This document shows, piece after piece, positions 36,511-45,478 of a stretch of DNA of 64,000 bases. The position numbers and the translations under genes are program-made. The notes below the pieces were generated by a model, which did not search any database, was not told the origin of the DNA, and saw nothing but the letters and a program-made list of their open reading frames with translations. This stretch comes from Superficieibacter sp. HKU1. GTDB lineage: Bacteria; Pseudomonadota; Gammaproteobacteria; Enterobacterales; Enterobacteriaceae. The stretch lies in contig NZ_CP119754.1 in NCBI RefSeq assembly GCF_029319185.1, forward strand, positions 1,550,001-1,614,000. Reading direction: 5' to 3'. How positions within the stretch are numbered: the stretch's first letter is position 1; each line of letters opens with the position of its first letter.

Positions 36511-38961
36511 TTAATGACAGGGCAGCAATAAACGCTGAGTAATATTTTCCAGATTTTCCGGCAGGGCGATTTGGCAGCTTTGGCTTCCCCACCGCACAAT
36601 AAACTGCTGGCCAGCATCCACGCCGCTAAGCCAGGCGTGACCTTCTTCACTGACCATACCGACTTCGGTATCGTTCTCTTTATGGCTCACCACGGCGCCA
36701 AGCGGAGGCACGTGGCCTGCGCTATCACGAATGAGAACGTTGACATCTTTACCGGCGCGGGAAGCCAGCGCTTTATAACCGATAGCCCCTTCAATCCAGG
36801 TTTCCCGGACGGTGTTTTCACTGACGGTGACGCCGTCCGGCAGATCGTCCATATTAATGGCGACGGTGGTTGGCTGATAGCTGGATATCATCGGCACCAC
36901 CGCGTAGCCAAAGCGGTTAGTATAATCGTTATCGCCGTTGACGGGGATATCAGCAATACCATCGGTACTGATCATCAGACGAGGTTCATTGCCCGAGGCC
37001 CGGCGGTGGAAGGCGGCGCCCTGAGCCGTGGCGGTAAAGGAACCGCTCCAGCTCGTACTCAATGAACGGTAATCGTCAACGGCGTAGTTGCCTGAGATAT
37101 CCCATTCACCAGCCGAAGCGATGTGGTCGTAATTCGCGCTGAACTGTTTACCGCGATCGGGCCGGCCATTATCTATCCCGGCAGCAATTCCCCAGCTATT
37201 GTGTGAATCGGCGTAATCATTCCACGAAAGACGGTGCGAGGTACTGCTGCCGTCCTGCATATCGTAGCCCAGCCGACCGCCGTCGCCGATCGGCACAGAA
37301 ATGGAAACGTATATTTGATTATCGTTGTCGCTGTCTTCGTAGTGTGTGGTGCTGTAGGTGGTTGTGATTGAGATATTTTTCCAGCGACCGATATCAACGT
37401 TAAAGCCGGCGCTAATATTGGCCGTGGTGGATGAGTCATCGTCCCACCAGCTTTGACGCAGCACGCTGGCGCTCAGGTTCATATTGAGCGGTGCGATGGG
37501 CTGAACGGCAGAAAAGCTGATCGTTTGTTTCTCGTCCTGGGTATCCGCATCGTTATATTGATGATCGATAAAATTAGCGTAGCTATGAAAATGGCGGTCG
37601 GAAAAACGGTAAGCGGCCAGCGACACCGTACTGTCGGTGGCGTCAAAGCGCTTGCTGTAGTTTATGCGATAGCTAAAGCCTTTTTCTTCGTCGCCGTTGT
37701 CAAACTGGCTGGTGGAGTGGGTGACATCGAATGACACCGCGCCCAGCCACAGCATGTTTTGTCCCATCCCCAGCGCGGCAGAACGGTAGTTATCGCCCGC
37801 CGCTAACAGACCGCCATAAAGCGAGGTATTGGAAAGCATCCCCCATGAAGCTTCGCTGGCAATGAACGTTTCGTTTGCGACATGGTGAGAAAGCGTAGGA
37901 CGCGCGCGCCCGGCGGCAATTTTGTAACGTACCTGCCCCTGACGGGTCAGAAACGGCGTGGAGGCCGCCGAAACCTGGAACGTATTCACCCGGCCATCTT
38001 CTTCGGCGACTTTAACGTCCAGCGTACCCTGTACTGACTGGTTCAAATCTTCAATCATAAACGGGCCGGGAGCCACTTTGGTCTGATAAATGATGCGACC
38101 CGCGTGGCTAACCGTTACGGTGGCGTGAGTTTGCGCCACGCCGCTGATTTGCGGCGCATAGCCGCGCAGTTCCCAGGGCAACATGCGATCGTCGCTGATG
38201 AGGGCAACACCGGTATAGGAGAATCCATCAAAAATATTCGAACTCAGATCGGTTTCGCCCAGCGTCAGCCTGGCGCCTGACATCGGCAGTGGGCGGAACA
38301 GATAGGTCCGGGAGAGGGCGCTATCGCTCGCGGTGCGATCGTCAGTATGCGTCTGGTTATATTGATAGTCGCTGCGCAAACGCCACGGGCCGGCATTGAA
38401 TCCGGCAGTACCGTAGGCATTGATGTTCTGTGTGTCATTACCTTCGTCGGGACGATATGTACTGGCGAAGAGATTGTAATCAAGCAGAAAACCCGGTATA
38501 CCCTCGCTCCATGTGGAAGGGGGCATCCAGTTAGCGGATTGCCACGCCAGCCACGCCTGCGGGACGGAAATGTTAAGTTGCTGATTCGCCTGATCGAATG
38601 TAAACGTGATTTCCGGGTGCGCTGAAAAATCTACGCAGCCGTGGTTTTCCGTTAATGCCTGGCGCAGCTCATCTTTCAGGCCAAATTTATCGGCCAGCGC
38701 GACAGGGATACATGGCTGAGTGGTGGTCTTTACCTTTCGCCAGGTAATTTTATCGCCGGCGCTGATGTGATTGGTATTAACGGTGACAGTAACAAAGTAA
38801 TCGCCGGGTGCTATAGCGCCGGAGTTTTTGAGCAGCGTGAGATCGACGCTATCGCGCATGGATTTATCCAGCACATTAAGGTTGAATTCAACGGCCATAG
38901 CGGGAGAGGCTATTAATAAGCCAATCAGGAGCGATAAACGATGAAGATTCACAGCATCCAT
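36511..38961 (-). CDS. ybgQ: Outer-membrane fimbrial usher YbgQ
   Basis: An 816-residue PapC/FimD-family usher: signal peptide (LSLLIGLLIASPAMA), N-terminal chaperone-binding domain beginning VEFNLNVLD, a 24-strand beta-barrel including LGETDLSSNIFDGFSYTG and APGPFMIEDL, a plug region and C-terminal domains ending in ...ITQRLLLPCH. It exports and assembles pilus subunits. Second gene of the operon, 48 bases after ybgD. Confidence 0.94.
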   Translation of the reverse strand: MDAVNLHRLSLLIGLLIASPAMAVEFNLNVLDKSMRDSVDLTLLKNSGAIAPGDYFVTVTVNTNHISAGDKITWRKVKTTTQPCIPVALADKFGLKDELRQALTENHGCVDFSAHPEITFTFDQANQQLNISVPQAWLAWQSANWMPPSTWSEGIPGFLLDYNLFASTYRPDEGNDTQNINAYGTAGFNAGPWRLRSDYQYNQTHTDDRTASDSALSRTYLFRPLPMSGARLTLGETDLSSNIFDGFSYTGVALISDDRMLPWELRGYAPQISGVAQTHATVTVSHAGRIIYQTKVAPGPFMIEDLNQSVQGTLDVKVAEEDGRVNTFQVSAASTPFLTRQGQVRYKIAAGRARPTLSHHVANETFIASEASWGMLSNTSLYGGLLAAGDNYRSAALGMGQNMLWLGAVSFDVTHSTSQFDNGDEEKGFSYRINYSKRFDATDSTVSLAAYRFSDRHFHSYANFIDHQYNDADTQDEKQTISFSAVQPIAPLNMNLSASVLRQSWWDDDSSTTANISAGFNVDIGRWKNISITTTYSTTHYEDSDNDNQIYVSISVPIGDGGRLGYDMQDGSSTSHRLSWNDYADSHNSWGIAAGIDNGRPDRGKQFSANYDHIASAGEWDISGNYAVDDYRSLSTSWSGSFTATAQGAAFHRRASGNEPRLMISTDGIADIPVNGDNDYTNRFGYAVVPMISSYQPTTVAINMDDLPDGVTVSENTVRETWIEGAIGYKALASRAGKDVNVLIRDSAGHVPPLGAVVSHKENDTEVGMVSEEGHAWLSGVDAGQQFIVRWGSQSCQIALPENLENITQRLLLPCH

Positions 38962-39009
38962 CCCTGAGAAGTATTAGCAGGCGGCCATACCAGCCGCCTG
39001 AAGCATGTA

Positions 39010-39585
39010 TTACTTATAATTCAGTACGTAGGTGGCTTCTGACGTCACGGCGCCCGGTGTTACCTGAGTAACATAGGTGCCATCAATCTGCTGCATCCAG
39101 GCAAAGAAATTGAGGGTTTGTTCACTGGAGGCGGCTTGCAAATTAATGTCAGCGACCGGCGTGCCTAAGGTGATGGGTTGCTGATCCTTATCAAGGATCA
39201 TCACGCCCACGCCTGTGGCTTCCCCTGTAGAGGTGTTGTCCAGCATCGACGTACCTGTGGTCGTTTTCGCGGTACTATCAAACGTCACATTCACTTTCGA
39301 GAGTGGCTTACCCGTACCGTCATCTGAGTTTTCCAAATCGCAGTTGATCAGACGGATGTCGACGGGTACGGCTTGAGAATGGTGGTTGGTATTAATATCT
39401 TTTACCGTTACCGTTCCTAACTGAATGGTTTTATCAATATCCTCAGGGTGAATTTCACAGGGCGCATTAATAACCTCGCCTTTGAAATGGAGTTCACCCG
39501 ACCCGGCATCATTGGCGGCATACGCAGACGAACCGATGAGCAGGGCAATTGAAATCCCCATTAGAGATTTTTTCATTACAGACAT
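39010..39585 (-). CDS. ybgD: Major fimbrial subunit YbgD
   Basis: A 191-residue pilin. The signal peptide MSVMKKSLMGISIALLIGSS ends near AYA-ANDAG; the mature protein has the pilin Cys pair (NAPCEIHPEDID and LINCDLEN) and the C-terminal beta-strand ...YVLNYK with the usual penultimate-type Tyr. AGAAGGA seven bases before the ATG at 39585 decides the start; upstream in-frame codons lack a ribosome site. First gene of ybgDQPO, behind a long AT-rich region. Confidence 0.9.
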   Translation of the reverse strand: MSVMKKSLMGISIALLIGSSAYAANDAGSGELHFKGEVINAPCEIHPEDIDKTIQLGTVTVKDINTNHHSQAVPVDIRLINCDLENSDDGTGKPLSKVNVTFDSTAKTTTGTSMLDNTSTGEATGVGVMILDKDQQPITLGTPVADINLQAASSEQTLNFFAWMQQIDGTYVTQVTPGAVTSEATYVLNYK

Positions 39586-39932
39586 ACCAAATTCCTTCTT
39601 AGTTAAAACGAATTTCTCCCTCATAATAGATTATATGCTTGCCAACTAAATTTACTTTTACTTAATACGATCTTTAGTTAAGCTTAAAGGAATAATTTTC
39701 TTACTAAACAATGATTTAAGTTTATTTAAAAAATGAAAATTCATATTTTAAATAATAAATAAAGAATTATAATGCCACCTTTTTAGTTATTATCATAACG
39801 CGTGCAATATCATTTTAGGAATATATTTAGTTATGAAATATGTTATGGGGAAAGGCTTTTTTAACGAGAGGGATATTATCCTGATGAATACATCAAGGGT
39901 GAATTTTAATTTGGCATAATGAAACGACGATT
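39586..39932 (-). promoter_or_regulatory. AT-rich region upstream of the fimbrial operon
   Basis: About 350 bases, strongly AT-rich (runs such as TTTAAATAATAAATAAAG), with no gene seen. It presumably holds the ybgD promoter and is a plausible H-NS target. No invertible-element repeats were found flanking it. Confidence 0.55.
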
Positions 39933-39977
39933 AAAGTGCTTAAAAAAGAACCCAAATGGGTTCTTTTTAAGCACTTT
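39933..39977. terminator. Long hairpin terminator downstream of gltA
   Basis: An almost perfect 21-bp stem (AAAGTGCTTAAAAAAGAACC / GGTTCTTTTTAAGCACTTT) with a 2-base loop lies past the gltA stop. Internal T-runs on both strands make it likely to work in both directions, insulating gltA from ybgD. Confidence 0.85.
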
Positions 39978-39993
39978 GTCGCAGCGTGAAGAA

Positions 39994-41280
39994 TTAACGT
40001 TTTTCCAGGTCGGATTTAAAATCGCGCTGATCGTAGCCGGTATATAGCTGACGCGGACGAGCGATCTTAATACCGTCGTCGTGCATCTCGTTCCAGTGGG
40101 CGATCCAGCCGACGGTACGCGCCATCGCGAAGATAACGGTAAACATGGAGGACGGAATGCCCATTGCTTTCAGGATGATGCCGGAGTAGAAGTCCACGTT
40201 CGGATAGAGTTTACGCTCAATGAAGTACGGATCGTTGAGAGCGATATTTTCCAGCTCCATCGCCACTTCCAGCAGGTCGTCTTTGGTGCCCAGTTCTTTG
40301 AGCACTTCATGACAGGTCTCACGCATTACGGTAGCGCGCGGATCGTAATTCTTGTACACGCGGTGGCCGAAGCCCATCAGACGGAACGAATCGTTCTTAT
40401 CTTTAGCGCGGCGCAGGAATTCAGGAATGTGTTTCACCGAGCTGATCTCTTCGAGCATTTTCAGCGCGGCTTCGTTGGCACCGCCGTGCGCCGGTCCCCA
40501 CAGCGAGGCGATACCCGCGGCGATACAGGCAAACGGATTCGCGCCGCTGGAGCCTGCGGTACGCACCGTAGAGGTTGAGGCGTTCTGCTCGTGATCCGCA
40601 TGCAGGATCAGGATACGGTCCATTGCACGTTCCAGTACCGGATTCACCTCGTAAGGTTCGCACGGCGTGGAGAACATCATATTCAGGAAGTTACCGGCGT
40701 AGGAGAGGTCGTTACGCGGATAAACAAACGGCTGACCGATAGAATACTTGTAACACATCGCCGCCACAGTCGGCATTTTGGACAACAGGCGGAAAGCAGC
40801 GATTTCGCGGTGGCGTGAATTGTTAACGTCCAGTGAGTCATGATAGAACGCCGCCAGCGCGCCGGTTACGCCGCACAGGACTGCCATCGGGTGAGAATCG
40901 CGACGGAAACCGTGGAACAGACGGGTGATCTGTTCGTGGATCATCGTATGGCGGGTGACGATAGTCTGGAATTCTTCATACTGTTCCTGAGTCGGTTTCT
41001 CGCCGTACAGCAGGATGTAACACACTTCGAGATAGTTGGACCCGGTGGCCAGTTGGTCAATCGGGAAGCCGCGATGCAGCAGGATGCCTTCGTCACCGTC
41101 GATAAAGGTGATTTTGGATTCGCAGGATGCGGTAGAGGTGAAACCAGGATCGAAGGTGAATACGCCTTTTGATCCGAGACTACGGATATCGATTACATCC
41201 TGACCCAGCGTGCCTTTTAGCACGTCCAGTTCAACAGCAGTATCACCGTTTAGAGTGAGGTTTGCTTTCTTATCAGCCAT
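39994..41280 (-). CDS. gltA: Citrate synthase
   Basis: A 428-residue type II, NADH-sensitive hexameric citrate synthase, condensing oxaloacetate and acetyl-CoA at entry to the TCA cycle. The active-site histidines lie in GPAHGGANEA and GFGHRVYKN, and the catalytic Asp in NVDFYSGI. An N-terminal NADH-binding extension precedes the core. The C-terminus (YDQRDFKSDLEKR) differs slightly from E. coli. Divergent from sdhC across about 650 bases. Confidence 0.98.
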   Translation of the reverse strand: MADKKANLTLNGDTAVELDVLKGTLGQDVIDIRSLGSKGVFTFDPGFTSTASCESKITFIDGDEGILLHRGFPIDQLATGSNYLEVCYILLYGEKPTQEQYEEFQTIVTRHTMIHEQITRLFHGFRRDSHPMAVLCGVTGALAAFYHDSLDVNNSRHREIAAFRLLSKMPTVAAMCYKYSIGQPFVYPRNDLSYAGNFLNMMFSTPCEPYEVNPVLERAMDRILILHADHEQNASTSTVRTAGSSGANPFACIAAGIASLWGPAHGGANEAALKMLEEISSVKHIPEFLRRAKDKNDSFRLMGFGHRVYKNYDPRATVMRETCHEVLKELGTKDDLLEVAMELENIALNDPYFIERKLYPNVDFYSGIILKAMGIPSSMFTVIFAMARTVGWIAHWNEMHDDGIKIARPRQLYTGYDQRDFKSDLEKR

Positions 41281-41674
41281 TTACGGTCTCCTTAGCGCCT
41301 TATGCTTAAGACTGCCGCCAGCCGGATTTACCTTCAGCCTGAAGTTTAACGTGACCAGTTTGTTATGTGGCTTACGGCTCTGCGTATAGAGGAAAAACCA
41401 GGGTACAGAGCGATGGGCGCTGGCAGGTACGCGTCAAAACTACACTGAAACAACGGCAAATCAGGGTGTTGCAATCCGAATAATTCAAACCTGTATATCA
41501 CTAATACCTGTACTGATTACTGCGGTCAATATCATCTCACTGTTACATAACTTATTCGCAGGTGAAAGAGTGACCCCATAACTTTTACGCATTATATGAC
41601 TTTTCGTCCTGTGTTTGTAACAATAATGTTTAATATTTGTCAAATCAGATGATTAAATTTTAAAATAATGTTGT

Positions 41675-41696
41675 TATCGTGATGCGGATCACTGTT
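41675..41696. promoter_or_regulatory. CRP site upstream of sdhC
   Basis: Contains CGTGA-N6-TCACT, two mismatches from the TGTGA-N6-TCACA core. It is centred about 70 bases before the predicted transcription start and matches the position of the E. coli sdh CRP site. Confidence 0.65.
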
Positions 41697-41730
41697 CGAC
41701 ATAAAACCCGACAAACTATATGTAGGTTAA

Positions 41731-41759
41731 TTGTAATGATTTTGTGAACATCCTATACT
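41731..41759 (+). promoter_or_regulatory. sdhC promoter
   Basis: TTGTAA (41731-41736) and TATACT (41754-41759) separated by 17 bases form a good sigma-70 promoter, conserved with the mapped E. coli sdh promoter. Confidence 0.8.
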
Positions 41760-41931
41760 GCCGCCAGGTCTCCGGAATATCCTGCAATCCCGAGCCACCC
41801 AGCGTTAGCCCGCGTCGTTTGAACTTGTGTGAAAATTTTTTTCCATGACGTGAGGTTATAGAAAGGACGCTGTCTGACCCGCACGCAGACCGGAGGAAGG
41901 GAACAATAAGAACAGCATGTGGGCGTTATTC

Positions 41932-42321
41932 ATGATAAAAAATGTCAAAAAACAAAGACCTGTCAACCTGGATCTAACGACGATCCGGTTTCCTGTAACG
42001 GCTATAGCGTCCATCCTCCACCGTGCTTCTGGCGTGATTGCTTTCGTGGCGATCGGTCTGTTGCTGTGGCTGCTGGGCACAAGCCTCTCCTCGCCTGAAG
42101 GCTTTCTTACCGCATCGTCCATCATGGATAGCTTTTTCGCGAAATTCATTATGTGGGGCATTCTTACCGCGCTGGCATATCACGCCGTCGGTGGTATCCG
42201 CCATATGCTGATGGATGTCGGTTATCTGGAAGAAACCTTTGCCGCAGGGCAGCGTACCGCCTGGCTTTCTTTTGTTATTACTGTCGTGCTTTCAATTCTC
42301 GCAGGAGTCCTCGTATGGTAA
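41932..42321 (+). CDS. sdhC: Succinate dehydrogenase cytochrome b556 subunit
   Basis: A 129-residue membrane anchor with three helices. Quinone- and heme-site residues lie in ASILHRASGVIAF and ALAYHAVGGIRHMLMD (heme-ligand His). With SdhD it anchors SdhAB and passes electrons to ubiquinone. MIKNVKKQRP at 41932 matches the current E. coli start; an ATG five codons upstream (41917) is the older annotated start. It overlaps sdhD by seven bases. Confidence 0.96.
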   Translation: MIKNVKKQRPVNLDLTTIRFPVTAIASILHRASGVIAFVAIGLLLWLLGTSLSSPEGFLTASSIMDSFFAKFIMWGILTALAYHAVGGIRHMLMDVGYLEETFAAGQRTAWLSFVITVVLSILAGVLVW

Positions 42322-42662
42322 GCAACGCCTCAGCACTTGGACGCAATGGCGTACATGACTTCATACTGGTCCGCGCTACGGCCATCATTCTGACCCTGTA
42401 CATTATTTACATGGTTGGTTTTTTTGCCCTTACCAGCGACGTTACCTGGGAAGTCTGGTCTGGTTTCTTTGCTTCCGCTTTCACCAAAGTGTTCACCCTG
42501 CTGGCTCTGTTTTCTGTCTTGATCCATGCCTGGATTGGCATGTGGCAGGTGTTAACCGACTACGTTAAATCACTGGCGCTGCGTCTGACGCTGCAACTGC
42601 TTATTGTTATTGCGCTGGTGGCTTACGTTATTTATGGATTCGTTGTGGTGTGGGGTGTGTAA
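42315..42662 (+). CDS. sdhD: Succinate dehydrogenase membrane anchor subunit
   Basis: A 115-residue protein with three membrane helices, beginning MVSNASALGRNGVHDFILVR. The conserved HAWIGMWQVLTDYVK segment contains heme/quinone-site residues. Its ATG overlaps the end of sdhC (ATGGTAA) and its TAA shares one base with the sdhA ATG, so translation is tightly coupled. Confidence 0.97.
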   Translation: MVSNASALGRNGVHDFILVRATAIILTLYIIYMVGFFALTSDVTWEVWSGFFASAFTKVFTLLALFSVLIHAWIGMWQVLTDYVKSLALRLTLQLLIVIALVAYVIYGFVVVWGV

Positions 42663-44428
42663 TGAAACTGCCAGTCAGAGAATTTGATGCTGTAGTTATT
42701 GGTGCCGGCGGCGCGGGTATGCGCGCGGCGCTGCAAATTTCCCAGAGCGGCCAGACCTGTGCGCTGCTCTCTAAAGTTTTTCCCACCCGATCGCACACCG
42801 TATCGGCGCAGGGCGGCATTACCGTGGCGCTGGGCAATACCCATGAAGATAACTGGGAATGGCACATGTACGACACCGTCAAAGGGTCGGACTATATCGG
42901 TGACCAGGACGCGATTGAATATATGTGTAAAACCGGGCCGGAAGCGATTCTGGAACTCGAGCACATGGGCCTGCCGTTTTCCCGTCTTGACGACGGCAAG
43001 ATTTATCAGCGTCCGTTCGGCGGCCAGTCGAAGAACTTCGGCGGCGAGCAGGCAGCGCGTACCGCGGCGGCGGCGGACCGTACCGGTCATGCGCTGCTGC
43101 ACACGCTCTATCAGCAGAACCTGAAAAACAAAACCACCATTTTCTCCGAGTGGTACGCCCTGGATTTAGTAAAAAATGAAGACGGTGCCGTGGTCGGCTG
43201 TACCGCTCTGTGTATCGAAACCGGTGAAGTGGTGTATTTCAAAGCCAAAGCCACCGTGCTGGCGACCGGCGGCGCGGGCCGTATTTATCAATCCACGACC
43301 AACGCGCACATTAATACCGGCGACGGCGTGGGCATGGCCCTGCGTGCAGGCGTCCCGGTACAGGACATGGAAATGTGGCAGTTCCACCCGACCGGTATCG
43401 CGGGTGCGGGCGTACTGGTGACGGAAGGCTGCCGTGGTGAAGGTGGCTATCTGCTGAATAAACACGGCGAGCGCTTTATGGAGCGTTACGCGCCAAACGC
43501 GAAAGATCTGGCAGGCCGCGATGTGGTCGCGCGTTCGATCATGATCGAAATTCGTGAAGGCCGCGGCTGCGAAGGCCCGTGGGGGCCGCACGCTAAACTG
43601 AAACTGGATCATCTGGGCAAAGAGGTTCTTGAATCTCGTCTGCCGGGTATTCTGGAACTGTCGCGCACCTTTGCGCACGTTGACCCGGTGAAAGAGCCGA
43701 TTCCGGTGATCCCGACCTGCCACTATATGATGGGCGGTATTCCGACCAAAGTGACCGGTCAGGCGCTGACCATTAACGAGCAGGGTGAAGATGTGGTGAT
43801 CCCGGGCCTGTTTGCGGTCGGGGAAATCGCCTGCGTCTCGGTTCACGGCGCCAACCGTCTCGGCGGTAACTCGCTGCTGGATCTGGTGGTGTTTGGCCGT
43901 GCGGCTGGTCTGCATCTGCTGGAGTCCATCGCCGAGCAGGGTGAACTGCGCGATGCCAGCGAAGAGGATATTGAAAAATCGCTGGAGCGTCTTAACCGCT
44001 GGAACAACAACCGCGACGGTGAAGATCCGGTGGTTATCCGTAAAGCACTGCAGGAATGTATGCAGCATAACTTCTCGGTATTCCGCGAAGGGGATGCGAT
44101 GGCGAAAGGGCTGGAGCAGCTCAAGCAGATCCGCGAGCGGCTGAAAAACGCCCGTCTGGACGACACCTCCAGCGAATTTAATACCCAGCGCGTAGAGTGC
44201 CTGGAACTGGATAACCTGATGGAGACGGCATATGCGACGGCTGTTTCCGCTAATTTCCGCACCGAAAGCCGTGGCGCGCATAGCCGCTTCGACTATCCGG
44301 ATCGTGATGATGCCAACTGGCTGTGTCATAGCCTGTATCTGCCGCAATCGGAATCCATGACGCGTCGCAGCGTCAATATGGAGCCGAAACTGCGTCCGGC
44401 ATTCCCGCCGAAGATTCGTACTTATTAA
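42662..44428 (+). CDS. sdhA: Succinate dehydrogenase flavoprotein subunit
   Basis: A 588-residue flavoprotein oxidising succinate to fumarate. The N-terminal dinucleotide fold is GAGGAGMRAA, covalent FAD attaches at His45 in TRSHTVSAQGG, and the catalytic region includes HPTGIAGAG and the Arg of GANRLGGNSLLDLV. It works on the cytoplasmic face of the inner membrane with SdhB. An ATG four codons upstream, inside sdhD, is not the start by E. coli homology. Confidence 0.98.
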   Translation: MKLPVREFDAVVIGAGGAGMRAALQISQSGQTCALLSKVFPTRSHTVSAQGGITVALGNTHEDNWEWHMYDTVKGSDYIGDQDAIEYMCKTGPEAILELEHMGLPFSRLDDGKIYQRPFGGQSKNFGGEQAARTAAAADRTGHALLHTLYQQNLKNKTTIFSEWYALDLVKNEDGAVVGCTALCIETGEVVYFKAKATVLATGGAGRIYQSTTNAHINTGDGVGMALRAGVPVQDMEMWQFHPTGIAGAGVLVTEGCRGEGGYLLNKHGERFMERYAPNAKDLAGRDVVARSIMIEIREGRGCEGPWGPHAKLKLDHLGKEVLESRLPGILELSRTFAHVDPVKEPIPVIPTCHYMMGGIPTKVTGQALTINEQGEDVVIPGLFAVGEIACVSVHGANRLGGNSLLDLVVFGRAAGLHLLESIAEQGELRDASEEDIEKSLERLNRWNNNRDGEDPVVIRKALQECMQHNFSVFREGDAMAKGLEQLKQIRERLKNARLDDTSSEFNTQRVECLELDNLMETAYATAVSANFRTESRGAHSRFDYPDRDDANWLCHSLYLPQSESMTRRSVNMEPKLRPAFPPKIRTY

Positions 44429-44444
44429 TGCGGAGACAGGAAAA

Positions 44445-45161
44445 ATGAAATTCGAATTCTCGATTTATCGCTATAACCCGGATGTTGACGACGCTCCGCG
44501 CATGCAGGATTACACCCTGGAAGGCGAGGAAGGGCGCGATATGATGCTGCTGGATGCGTTAATGCAGCTCAAAGAGCAGGATCCGAGCCTGTCATTCCGC
44601 CGCTCCTGTCGTGAAGGCGTCTGTGGTTCCGACGGTCTGAACATGAACGGCAAAAATGGTCTGGCCTGCATCACGCCGCTGTCAGCGCTGGGTAACGGCG
44701 CGAAGAAAATTGTCATTCGCCCGCTGCCGGGGCTGCCGGTGATCCGCGATTTGGTGGTGGACATGGGACAATTCTATGCACAATATGAGAAGATTAAGCC
44801 TTACTTATTGAATAATGGGCAAAATCCACCCGCTCGCGAGCATCTGCAGATGCCTGAGCAGCGGGAAAAACTCGATGGCCTGTATGAGTGTATTCTCTGT
44901 GCCTGTTGTTCTACGTCCTGCCCGTCATTCTGGTGGAACCCGGACAAGTTCATCGGCCCGGCAGGTCTTCTGGCAGCGTATCGCTTCCTGATCGACAGCC
45001 GCGACACGGAAACCGATAACCGCCTTGAAGGATTAAGCGATGCTTTCAGCGTATTCCGCTGCCATAGCATTATGAACTGCGTCAGTGTATGTCCGAAGGG
45101 GCTGAACCCGACGCGCGCTATCGGGCATATTAAGTCGATGTTGTTGCAACGCAGCGCCTGA
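44445..45161 (+). CDS. sdhB: Succinate dehydrogenase iron-sulfur subunit
   Basis: A 238-residue electron-transfer subunit. The [2Fe-2S] ligands are in SCREGVCGSDG and GLAC; the [4Fe-4S] and [3Fe-4S] ligands in CILCACCSTSCP and CHSIMNCVSVCPKGLNP. It carries electrons from FAD in SdhA to the quinone site. Last gene of sdhCDAB; transcription continues into sucABCD in E. coli. Confidence 0.98.
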   Translation: MKFEFSIYRYNPDVDDAPRMQDYTLEGEEGRDMMLLDALMQLKEQDPSLSFRRSCREGVCGSDGLNMNGKNGLACITPLSALGNGAKKIVIRPLPGLPVIRDLVVDMGQFYAQYEKIKPYLLNNGQNPPAREHLQMPEQREKLDGLYECILCACCSTSCPSFWWNPDKFIGPAGLLAAYRFLIDSRDTETDNRLEGLSDAFSVFRCHSIMNCVSVCPKGLNPTRAIGHIKSMLLQRSA

Positions 45162-45170
45162 GCCATTAAT

Positions 45171-45256
45171 GCCGGATGGCGACGCAAGCGTCTTATCCGG
45201 CCTACAAGTGGTGGAATAGCAATCCAGGCCCGGTAAGCGAAGCGCCACCGGGCAAA
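45171..45256. repeat. BIME between sdhB and sucA
   Basis: One REP unit of the GCCGGATGGCGACGCAAGCG type (45171-45201) and one of the GGCCCGGTAAGCGAAGCGCC type (about 45227-45254). Confidence 0.85.
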
Positions 45257-45273
45257 GCAGGAAAAGTGCAGGA

Positions 45274-45363
45274 AACCTTTAAAAACTGCCGGATGGACTT
45301 TCTCCTTTCATAAAGGAAACGAGGCAGAACCAGGGGGAAACCCTCGGACAGTTTTTAAAGGTT
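45274..45363 (+). other. Large structured hairpin between sdhB and sucA
   Basis: A perfect 15-bp closing stem (AACCTTTAAAAACTG at 45274-45288 and CAGTTTTTAAAGGTT at 45349-45363) encloses 60 bases that hold two smaller hairpins (TCCTTTCATAAAGGA near 45303-45317; AGGGGGAAACCCT near 45332-45344). It lies in the sdh-suc transcript ahead of the sucA leader. Confidence 0.8.
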
Positions 45364-45478
45364 CCTTCGCGGGCCAGTGTAGACAAGAGCTCGCAAGTGA
45401 ACCCTGGGACGTGCGCCTTGCCGCGTACGTTGTAGTTATCCACGGCGAAGTAAGCATATAAATGCTTAAGGGATCACG

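Larger units (their letters stand above)
41281..41931. promoter_or_regulatory. gltA/sdhC divergent control region
   Basis: About 650 bases with no gene supported. It contains the sdhC promoter, a CRP site and the long sdhC leader. The sequence from about 41580 to 41800 closely follows E. coli, where ArcA represses both directions; ArcA sites are too degenerate for me to place. Confidence 0.75.

Noticed and set aside
39586..39932. Invertible promoter (fim-type switch) upstream of ybgD
   Set aside because: No pair of inverted repeats flanking a promoter-sized segment and no recombinase gene nearby.
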